This document shows positions 8,521-16,565 of a stretch of 64,000 nucleotides of DNA, piece by piece; within the stretch, counting starts at the first letter, position 1, and the number at the start of each line of letters is the position of its first letter. This DNA comes from Candidatus Iainarchaeum sp. (GTDB taxonomy: Archaea > B1Sed10-29 > WALL01 > JAGHAM01): contig JAGHAM010000003.1 in assembly GCA_021161465.1 (NCBI GenBank), forward strand, positions 1-64,000, given 5' to 3'. Under the pieces are notes generated by a model that worked only from the letters and a program-made list of their open reading frames with translations, searched no databases and was not told where the DNA came from. Made by a program: the position numbers and the translations under genes.

Positions 8521-9510
8521 ATGGAATTACCAAATCCTTACGAGACGCCTTATTACAAGTATTACATACTGATAGCTCTGGTGATATTTGCGGCGATGGC
8601 GTTCCTGGCACTGCAAGGTACAAGACCCGGGATAGACTTGACTGGCGGAACCGCAATGACCGCCCCACTGAACAAGACAATAACACACGATGAGGTAGAG
8701 TCATTTATGCATGCGCAGGGTGTTGAGGATGTTATAGTAAGGATAACAGAGGACCCCCTTACGGGGAAAAAAGGTATAATAGTCGAGTTTACAGGCAACA
8801 AGGATATAATAAAAGCTGAAAACTTGCTTAAAACAGACCCTGGCAAGGCAGAGAGTATAGTTTCGGAATTCCTTCCTAATACAACATCCAATCTGACTGC
8901 AGCAGAGAAGGTGCAGTTGGCTGCGGAGCACTTCAAGGACAACTTGAGGCTTGAATTCGCTAAATTCATTGACGTCGATGCAAATGACATAAGTGTCACT
9001 TCTGTGGGCTCATCCATTGGGAAGATGTTTTGGGAAAGCTCTGAAAGGGCTTTGCTCCTGGCGTTTATCCTGGTAGCTGCCATTGTCTTCGTTCTTTTCA
9101 GGCAGCCTGTCCCTTCTATAGCAGTTATCCAGGCAATAATCTTTGACATGGTAACAGCTCTGGCGGGTATCTCCATACTGCAAATTCCGGTAACCCTCCC
9201 AACTATAGCTGCCCTACTGATGATTCTTGGTTATTCCATTGACTCAGACATAATGGTCACAGACAAGATAATGAAAAGGTCATATGGAAGCACGGCAGAC
9301 AGGGCTTTTGAAGCCATGAAAACCGGTTTGACCATGACTGGAACCACTTTAGTGGTTTTAGGTGTTCTTGTTTTCTTCTCTTATTTCAGCCAGATGACAG
9401 CACTCTTCCAGATTTCTGCTGTGTTGTTCTTTGGTCTGCTTGGTGACCTGCCCTCAACTTATCTGATTAACGTGGTGATTGTTAAATGGTGGACAGACAA
9501 GAAGCAATGA
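8521..9510 (+). CDS. secF: Protein translocase subunit SecF
   Basis: GIDLTGGTAMT, ALAGISILQIPVTLPTIAALLMILGYSIDSDIMVTDKI; archaeal secF-secD order. Confidence 0.95.
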   Translation: MELPNPYETPYYKYYILIALVIFAAMAFLALQGTRPGIDLTGGTAMTAPLNKTITHDEVESFMHAQGVEDVIVRITEDPLTGKKGIIVEFTGNKDIIKAENLLKTDPGKAESIVSEFLPNTTSNLTAAEKVQLAAEHFKDNLRLEFAKFIDVDANDISVTSVGSSIGKMFWESSERALLLAFILVAAIVFVLFRQPVPSIAVIQAIIFDMVTALAGISILQIPVTLPTIAALLMILGYSIDSDIMVTDKIMKRSYGSTADRAFEAMKTGLTMTGTTLVVLGVLVFFSYFSQMTALFQISAVLFFGLLGDLPSTYLINVVIVKWWTDKKQ

Positions 9511-11102
9511 GGGTCCTTAAGGACTGGAGGGTGCAGCTTTGGATAGTGACATTCATAATCATCGGCCTTTTGCCTTTGCTGGTTGGGCCTTATTTCAATA
9601 GGGGCTTACAGTTCGGTATGGATTTCAAAGGAGGGACTTTAATCCAGCTCCAGCTTGAAAAGGATGTCGATTCTGGGACAATGTCAACAATCACAACGAT
9701 ACTGCAGGATAGATTAAACAAATATGGCTTGAAGGATATATCTGTCAAGCCTTATGGCACGCAGTTTATAACAGTTGCTGTTTCTGCGACAGACCCAGCG
9801 TCGGTTCAGCAGGTTAAAGGCGTCCTGTCCCAACAGGGGAGGTTCGAGGCCATAATAGATGGACAGGTAGTCCTGCACTCGAGTGATCTTGTTAAGATAA
9901 TTACTGACCCCCAGAAGGGGTATGGCTACATAAGCTCAACTGGCCAGTGGAGGGTGCCTTTTGTTTTGTCCAAGGAGGGTAGCGAGAGGTTCGCTAAGAT
10001 TGCAGCAGGCAGGTGCACGAAAGTTGGAGGGGAAACAAAGTGTGATAAGATATACATGTACATTGACAGGCCGGAAAACGCTGTTGCGATAGCACCCGAC
10101 TGGGTTTTAGATAATGAGTCTGTTATGTCCATGAACCCCGCTAACCCTGCTGGGAAACCAATAAAACTTGAGGACCTTGAGAACAATTCTCTCACCAAGT
10201 TTGTTAAAGCCCGTGCGCTTACGCCAGATTTAGTAAGGGGTTTCGAGAATTACACAATGTTCATACTTCACCCAGAAGTTAATCTATCAGCAATCCTGAA
10301 CAACACGGAGTTTAATGTCACAGGCAGTCTGGAGGAAGGCCAATTCTGGATAACGGATAAACTTACGAATAAGACCATAAAAGTTAGGGTAGTACCAAAA
10401 CCAAATTCAGGCTACTGGTCTTGGGGAGCCGTTAACCTGGAAAGTATCCTTAACTTAACACCCGGAGTTACGTCTGGCAGGCCGATAAGAGAGGCTGTGA
10501 TTGAAGGTTATGCCCCAGACTGGATGACAGCAAGCCAGGAGCTAAACAGGATGGTTGTTGTGCTAAAATCCGGGAAATTACCAGTCAGCATATCATTGGC
10601 AAGCACAAACACAGTCTCCCCCACCCTTGGTGAGTCATTCATTGGTGATATAGTAAAGATGGCTTTGATAGCATGGGTTATGGTCGCGCTTGTAACGTTC
10701 CTCAGGTACAGGGAACCAAAGATAACTCTTCTCATGATGGCGGCTAACGTGTCCGAAGTCTTGATAATACTGGGAATTGCCGCTTTGATAGGATGGCAAA
10801 TAGATATTGCCTCTGTTGCTGGTGTTATAGCTGTTGTTGGAACTGGTGTTGACCAGTTCATCATAATCACAGATGAGATAGAGATGAAGGGCGTATTTGA
10901 GGAAACAATAGTTGAGAAGGTAAAGAAAGCCTTCAGGATTATAATGGGCTCTGCCATGACGACCTTGGCAGCTATGCTGCCGTTGCTCACACTTGGCCTT
11001 GGCTTGCTAAAAGGGTTTGCGATAACAACTATTGTGGGGCTGTTTGTAGGCATTGTTATAGTCAGGCCCGCCTTCGCAAGGGTTATTGAGAAGATACTTT
11101 AG
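9486..11102 (+). CDS. secD: Protein translocase subunit SecD
   Basis: GLQFGMDFKGGTLIQLQLEK; IDIASVAGVIAVVGTGVDQFIIITDEI. Confidence 0.95.
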   Translation: MVDRQEAMRVLKDWRVQLWIVTFIIIGLLPLLVGPYFNRGLQFGMDFKGGTLIQLQLEKDVDSGTMSTITTILQDRLNKYGLKDISVKPYGTQFITVAVSATDPASVQQVKGVLSQQGRFEAIIDGQVVLHSSDLVKIITDPQKGYGYISSTGQWRVPFVLSKEGSERFAKIAAGRCTKVGGETKCDKIYMYIDRPENAVAIAPDWVLDNESVMSMNPANPAGKPIKLEDLENNSLTKFVKARALTPDLVRGFENYTMFILHPEVNLSAILNNTEFNVTGSLEEGQFWITDKLTNKTIKVRVVPKPNSGYWSWGAVNLESILNLTPGVTSGRPIREAVIEGYAPDWMTASQELNRMVVVLKSGKLPVSISLASTNTVSPTLGESFIGDIVKMALIAWVMVALVTFLRYREPKITLLMMAANVSEVLIILGIAALIGWQIDIASVAGVIAVVGTGVDQFIIITDEIEMKGVFEETIVEKVKKAFRIIMGSAMTTLAAMLPLLTLGLGLLKGFAITTIVGLFVGIVIVRPAFARVIEKIL

Positions 11103-11150
11103 TTGCCTTAACAAACTTTTAAATATTACCTCTCCCTTGTTTAGTTTAGT

Positions 11151-12065
11151 ATGGATAACATCAGTGGCGTAATAAATAAATCTTTTAGGATTTACAGAGA
11201 GAAATGGAAAGACCTCGTCCTTGGTTCTTTTGTTTACCTTGCTCTCTCTATGTTAACATTTTCAATCTTGGTTGGTTTACCTGCTCTAGTTTTAGTGGTT
11301 CTAGGTATAGTTGGAGGCATCTCATACTCCAATTTAGTCCTACCAACGGTCATCGGCTCGTTTGTTATGCTCCTCATATTGATGGCTTTGGCCGTGGCTG
11401 TTGTAGGTATCTTTATGGGAGGATTTCTCATATTCTGCAATGATATCATTGACGGTAAGAAGCCAAAGTGGAGCGAGATGTTATCTCCACCAAGAAGAGC
11501 CTCATTTGCTGCGGCGCCCTTTGTTCAAATTATCCCAATGGCCACATTGTTTTTATTATTTATTGGTGCAGTTGTCGCGTTCCTGTTTCTGTCTGGGTTC
11601 TCCATGGATGCTTTGGTTAGCAACCCAATGCAAGCCCTGTCTATAACCATGATTCTTATAATTGGCTTCGTTGTTTGCGTGATACTCTCTTTGGTCATAT
11701 CTTTCTTCCTCATACTGACAACTTATGCTATCGCACTTGAGGGGACAGGGGCTATTGATGGAGCAAAGAGGTCAATTTATCTGGTAAGGAATAATATCGT
11801 TGATTTTTTTGTTTTCATGCTCTTGATAGCAGCTATAATGTTTGGTCTTTCATTAGCTTTTTCTATAGTTACCATGCCAATTTCGCTGGTTGCTTCCTTC
11901 GTGCCAGGACTTTCTCTGGTGTCTAACCTACTTGGTTTTATTTTTAACGTATTTGTCATGCCAATCCCTGTTGTTGCATGGATACTTTTCTACAAGCGAT
12001 TGATTGGCAAAGAAAATGCGCGCGCGGAACCCATACACTTACAACAGCCTTCTGCCCCGGTGTGA
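11151..12065 (+). CDS. Hypothetical multi-TM membrane protein
   Basis: About 6 hydrophobic segments; TATA-like CTTTTAAATATT upstream. Confidence 0.6.
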   Translation: MDNISGVINKSFRIYREKWKDLVLGSFVYLALSMLTFSILVGLPALVLVVLGIVGGISYSNLVLPTVIGSFVMLLILMALAVAVVGIFMGGFLIFCNDIIDGKKPKWSEMLSPPRRASFAAAPFVQIIPMATLFLLFIGAVVAFLFLSGFSMDALVSNPMQALSITMILIIGFVVCVILSLVISFFLILTTYAIALEGTGAIDGAKRSIYLVRNNIVDFFVFMLLIAAIMFGLSLAFSIVTMPISLVASFVPGLSLVSNLLGFIFNVFVMPIPVVAWILFYKRLIGKENARAEPIHLQQPSAPV

Positions 12066-12079
12066 GGAGGGAACTCCCC

Positions 12080-12814
12080 CTAAACAAGGAGCTTTACAGC
12101 AGCGGCCAGTGCCACTAGAATGAGCAGTTTTTCAACGAATTCATTTCCTTTTTTCACAGCAGTCTGAGTCCCAAGGAACGCGCCAATCGAGCAGCCAGCG
12201 CTCATTGCCAGCCAGTGAGGCCAGCTTATTATACCATCCATTATGAAATATGCACTTCCAGTAATCACTGAAAATAATATCAGGAAAGACGCTGCTGCAC
12301 TTGCTTCTATTGCTCCCATGCCAGAACCGGCTGCCAGTATCATAATTGTTAGTGTCTTTGCTGATGCCCCAAATATTGATTTGTATGCACCCACAGCTGT
12401 TAGTACTAGCGATTCCAGCGCACGGTTCTTACCGATGAAAGAAAGGTTGATGTGCTCTCTCAGTAGCATCAGAATTACACCAAGAAACAGGAAAGTAGCA
12501 ATAGCCAGGCGAAGGATGGTGTCGTCTAGGGAAACAATGACATATGCCCCTATGAGCGCGCCCACTATGAATGGAACAAGCAAGTAGAGAACTGGCCCGA
12601 TTTTAAGCTTTCCGTGTTTGTTGTAGCTCAAAACTGCTACCAGCCCTGGGGCTATTTGCACAACAAGGTTTGTGGCGATTGCAGTCAATGGGCTCAAACC
12701 CGTGAACAGGAGTGCGGGTATGGATATCAGACTTAACCCGCCAACCATAGAGCCATAGAATGAGCCAACGAGGCCAACGAGGAACAACAGGACATACTGG
12801 AGATAGATGAACAT
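12080..12814 (-). CDS. TauE/SafE (DUF81) family transporter
   Basis: LVGSFYGSMVGGLSLISIPALLFTGLSPLTAIATNLV...SMDGII SWPHWLAMSAGCSIGAFLGT-type pattern. Confidence 0.85.
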   Translation of the reverse strand: MFIYLQYVLLFLVGLVGSFYGSMVGGLSLISIPALLFTGLSPLTAIATNLVVQIAPGLVAVLSYNKHGKLKIGPVLYLLVPFIVGALIGAYVIVSLDDTILRLAIATFLFLGVILMLLREHINLSFIGKNRALESLVLTAVGAYKSIFGASAKTLTIMILAAGSGMGAIEASAAASFLILFSVITGSAYFIMDGIISWPHWLAMSAGCSIGAFLGTQTAVKKGNEFVEKLLILVALAAAVKLLV

Positions 12815-12885
12815 GCATTAACTATCTGTTATTCGCTATATAACTATTACTAAGCTCTTATCGGATGAGCTTCATCTACTTGCCA

Positions 12886-12910
12886 AGCTGTTATCTGATA
12901 TATAGCAGCT
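12886..12910. other. Small inverted repeat AGCTG...CAGCT between glmS and TauE
   Basis: Read directly; a second one (AAGCTC...GAGCTT) lies at 12852-12872. Terminator or leader hairpin possible. Confidence 0.3.
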
Positions 12911-12947
12911 AGAAGTTATCATTAATGGCTGCAATCTCAACAGTTGC

Positions 12948-14711
12948 CTACTTCACAGTCACAGATTTGGCGAGGTTTCTTGGGGTGTCAACTGGCCTTC
13001 CCTTGGCCACCGCTGTGTAATATGCTAACAGCTGGCATGGGATGTTGGCAAGTAGTGGGTAGAATATATAGTCTATCTTTGGAATCTTAAGCCATTCGTC
13101 GAACATATTGCTGTTCTCATCGCTTATACCAATGACATAGGCACCTCTTGCTTTTGCCTCATGCACGTTTGCCATGGTTTCTTCATATGTGTGGTCCTTT
13201 GGGCATATTGCAATTATTGGGGTGCCCTCCTCTATAAGCGCTAGAGTCCCGTGCTTAAGTTCACCGGCAGGCATACCCTCAGCGTGGATGTAAGATAACT
13301 CTTTCATCTTAAGCGCACCTTCAGTAGCAACAGCGAAGTTCTCACCGCGAGCTATGAAGTAAGTATCATCCCTCTTTTTCATGTATTCTGCAATCTTCTT
13401 GGTTTTCTCCTCGTTTAATGAAATGGTTTCCTCAATCATTTCCGGGATGCTCATAAGCTTCTTCAAGCCAGCTTCAAACTGGTAGATCATAGTGTAAGCT
13501 ATGAGATAAAACATAGTCACCTGGGAGGTAAATGTTTTGGTTGCAGCTACACCTATCTCAGGGCCAGTGTTGAGGTAAAGGGAAACATCACTCACCCTAT
13601 CAAGGGATGAGCCAACGACATTAACTATTGAAACCACCTTGCAGCCGTGCTCTTTTGCCTGTTTCACTGGCAGTAGCACATCAGCTGTTTCACCAGATTG
13701 CGAAACAGCTATGATAAGGGTGTCCTTTCCAAGCTTCTCAACAAAATACTGGAACTCAGAAGCCATGTAAACCTCACAATATTTTTTTGTGAGTTCGGCT
13801 ATAACATACCTCCCAACCAGCGAGGCGTGTCTTGATGTGCCCGCGCCAACTATGCACACCCTCGGAGCTGAATTGACCATCCTGGCAACTTGCTCAAGCT
13901 TCTCCTTGTTTTGCCTTAAAGTTTCCTTCAGAACTAATGGTTGTTCGTGTATCTCCTTGAGCGTAAAGTGGGTGTAATCTCCCTTTTCAGCCTGGTTTAG
14001 TTTCCACTTTATAGTATCCATGGGCTTACCGACCTCTTCACCAGTGCTTATCTTTTTTACCACTGGCTTTGAGCCTATTACAACCATCTCACCATCGTCT
14101 ATTGGCACTGTCTTGTTTGTGTATTCTAGAAATGCAGGAACATCACTTGCTAAGAAGTACTCCCCACCATTCAGCCCTAGGACAAGCGGCGATTCTTTTT
14201 TTGCTCCAACAAGCTCATTTGCATTTTTGTTTATGGCCAGCATGGCATAGCTGCCTTTTAGCTGCTTTGCAGCAGCCCTAACGGCTTCAGGGAACCCCTT
14301 GCTTTTGGAATGCTCTTCTATCAAATGAGCTATGACCTCTGTGTCGCAGTCGCTTTTAAATTTGTGACCTTTCTTCTCAAGGTCAGTTTTCAATTCATCA
14401 TAATTTTCAATTATGCCATTGTGAACTACGGCTATGCTTCCATCGCAGGAAACATGCGGGTGAGCATTTTCTTTGCTAACACCTCCATGGGTTGCCCAAC
14501 GTGTGTGGCTTATGGCAAGGTGTGTTTCTGTGTTGGATAGCTCATCAGGGATACCATCTATCTTCCCAACGTCTTTAGCTATATGCAAGCCGTCTTCATC
14601 AATACAGGCTATTCCCCAGGAGTCATATCCACGGTATTCTAGCCGCTTAAGCCCTGAATATACCCGATCCACAGCGTTTTTATCCCCACTGTAACCAATT
14701 ATACCACACAT
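12948..14711 (-). CDS. glmS: Glutamine--fructose-6-phosphate aminotransferase (isomerizing)
   Basis: MCGIIGYSGDKNAVDRVYSGLKRLEYRGYDSWGIA; two SIS domains; C-terminal DTPRNLAKSVTVK. Confidence 0.97.
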   Translation of the reverse strand: MCGIIGYSGDKNAVDRVYSGLKRLEYRGYDSWGIACIDEDGLHIAKDVGKIDGIPDELSNTETHLAISHTRWATHGGVSKENAHPHVSCDGSIAVVHNGIIENYDELKTDLEKKGHKFKSDCDTEVIAHLIEEHSKSKGFPEAVRAAAKQLKGSYAMLAINKNANELVGAKKESPLVLGLNGGEYFLASDVPAFLEYTNKTVPIDDGEMVVIGSKPVVKKISTGEEVGKPMDTIKWKLNQAEKGDYTHFTLKEIHEQPLVLKETLRQNKEKLEQVARMVNSAPRVCIVGAGTSRHASLVGRYVIAELTKKYCEVYMASEFQYFVEKLGKDTLIIAVSQSGETADVLLPVKQAKEHGCKVVSIVNVVGSSLDRVSDVSLYLNTGPEIGVAATKTFTSQVTMFYLIAYTMIYQFEAGLKKLMSIPEMIEETISLNEEKTKKIAEYMKKRDDTYFIARGENFAVATEGALKMKELSYIHAEGMPAGELKHGTLALIEEGTPIIAICPKDHTYEETMANVHEAKARGAYVIGISDENSNMFDEWLKIPKIDYIFYPLLANIPCQLLAYYTAVAKGRPVDTPRNLAKSVTVK

Positions 14712-14876
14712 TCATTGCACCAGTTCATTAGATTGACCTGTGATTTTTGAACTTTTAATTAAAAACTTTTAGTAAAAGAAATATCATAATATTAAAGTAA
14801 TTATGTTATCTTTATTTATAAATGAAAAGCTTTTTATACTTTTTATTATAAAATATATTTTGGTATTGGTGATTGT

Positions 14877-15761
14877 GTGAAACTAGTTGACGGTAATAAG
14901 GAAATGCCCGTGAAACGGCTGCCGCCCGAGAAGCTTAAATATGCTTTGCAGGGGTTCCGCTGGAAGATTCTTCAGGAGCTTGCCAAGGAGCCACGATATC
15001 CCGCAGAGATTGCCAAGAAGTTTGGCATTCAAGAGCAAAAAGTATACTACCATTTCAAAAAACTGAAAGAAGCTGGTTTGGTCAGCCTGGTCAGGACTGA
15101 GGGAAAGCGTGGCGCTACTGCAGCTTATATGAAGGCGACTGATAGGGCTTATGCTGTTTTGCTTGATGAGTCATGGTCACCAAGGAAGAGCCAGCCGGGC
15201 GAGGTCCCGGATTTCCTTGTGGATTTTTACTCGAAGGGCATGTTCAACGCGCTTGTTGTGGTTGGGAGCCCTGACCCTCATGGGCCGCATGAAGCCAGGG
15301 CGAGGGATACTCATTACATCGGCGATTTGTGCTTGTTTTTGGGAAGTTTTTCCTCTGCGGTGGAGCCATGTGTTAGAACTGACACTGAGATAAGGGAGAC
15401 TGAGCTTGAGGAGAACAACCTAGTGCTAATCGGTGGCCCAGTGGTGAACATGATTACTGCAAGAATCAACGATGATTTGCCCATTCGGATGAAGATAGGT
15501 GAGCGGTGGGGCATTTATTCTACTAATACAGGCGAAACCTACTACGAAAATGTTGCTTTCATAGTTAAGATAGACAGCCCCTGGGCTAGCGACAAAAAAG
15601 CCCTTGTTATCGCAGGTGCCTCACGCGGTGGAACAAAGGCAGCCATACTCGCCTTGCTGAGAAGGACTAAGGATATAGGAAAAGAGCCAGTCTACCGGAT
15701 AGTTAAGGGCCTTGACAGGGATGGAGATGGCGTGATAGATTCTGTTAAGATTTTGGAGTAG
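14877..15761 (+). CDS. HTH (ArsR/MarR-like) domain fused to an S-layer C-terminal-like domain
   Basis: N-terminal RWKILQELAKEPRYPAEIAKKFGIQEQKVYYHFKKLKEAGLV; C-terminal NLVLIGGPVVNMITARINDDLPI and DRDGDGVIDSVKILE resembling archaeal S-layer C domains. Confidence 0.75.
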   Translation: MKLVDGNKEMPVKRLPPEKLKYALQGFRWKILQELAKEPRYPAEIAKKFGIQEQKVYYHFKKLKEAGLVSLVRTEGKRGATAAYMKATDRAYAVLLDESWSPRKSQPGEVPDFLVDFYSKGMFNALVVVGSPDPHGPHEARARDTHYIGDLCLFLGSFSSAVEPCVRTDTEIRETELEENNLVLIGGPVVNMITARINDDLPIRMKIGERWGIYSTNTGETYYENVAFIVKIDSPWASDKKALVIAGASRGGTKAAILALLRRTKDIGKEPVYRIVKGLDRDGDGVIDSVKILE

Positions 15762-15975
15762 CTTCTTTAGCAGGCTTGCTCAGCAACTCGTTTAGCACCA
15801 TGAACACTAAAACGATGACCAGTAACCACCACGGATACCAAAAACCATCAGTACCAGCGCCGATGCCATAGAGCTCCCCAAGTATAAACGTTATAAGCAA
15901 TATCGCAGCTATAGAAGATAACTGGCTTTTAGATTTGTCTATCGAGTCCTTAATGAAATCCCAGATGCTTCCCAT
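15745..15975 (-). CDS. Small two-TM membrane protein
   Basis: 76 aa with two hydrophobic stretches; ATG in a promoter-bearing divergent gap. Confidence 0.5.
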   Translation of the reverse strand: MGSIWDFIKDSIDKSKSQLSSIAAILLITFILGELYGIGAGTDGFWYPWWLLVIVLVFMVLNELLSKPAKEATPKS

Positions 15976-16052
15976 GCAACAATTTTTGAACTTAAAAGTT
16001 TAAAAATCTGACACATAAAAAACCATTAAATACACAGCATACCTTGTAGCTA

Positions 16053-16565
16053 GTGGTTGATAAAGTGTTAGTAATCACAGGAACACCGGGAACAGGCAAA
16101 ACAACCCTTGCTGACAACCTTGGTGAGTTGCTTGACTTATCGGTGGTTCACACCAACGACATTGTCAAAAAGAAGAAGCTGTTCACTGGAGTTGAGGACG
16201 GCAGCCTTATCGTTAAGCTGCCTGCCTTGAAGCGCGAACTAAAAAACTTCAAAGGCATAGCTGAGGGACTCGTTCTATGTGAGATGAAGCTGGATGGCGT
16301 TGCACTGGTCCTGCGCACCAGACCAGAAGTACTTGAAGAACGGCTCAAGGCTAGAGGTTACCACGAGGGAAAAATCCGAGAGAATGTTGAGGCAGAGGCA
16401 CTCGATTACTGCGCAATCAAGGCAAGGCAAAACTATAAGAGGGTCTTTGAGGTTGACACGAGTGATAGAACACCAGCTGATACAGTAGAGCATGTGCTAC
16501 TTATACTGGCCGGTATGCCGGATGACCACGTTGACTGGAGCAGCTACTTTTTGGAGGGGCACTAG
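16053..16565 (+). CDS. Adenylate kinase, Fap7/hCINAP-like (AK6)
   Basis: VLVITGTPGTGKTTLADNLGELL...VVHTNDIVKKKKL; RPEVLEERLKARGYHEGKIRENVEAEALDYC. GTG start. Confidence 0.9.
   Translation: MVDKVLVITGTPGTGKTTLADNLGELLDLSVVHTNDIVKKKKLFTGVEDGSLIVKLPALKRELKNFKGIAEGLVLCEMKLDGVALVLRTRPEVLEERLKARGYHEGKIRENVEAEALDYCAIKARQNYKRVFEVDTSDRTPADTVEHVLLILAGMPDDHVDWSSYFLEGH

Noticed and set aside
8562-11053. Minus-strand ORFs 8562-9176 and 10508-11053
   Set aside because: Antisense to secF and secD, which are unambiguous; low-complexity Ser/Thr/Ile translations typical of shadow frames.
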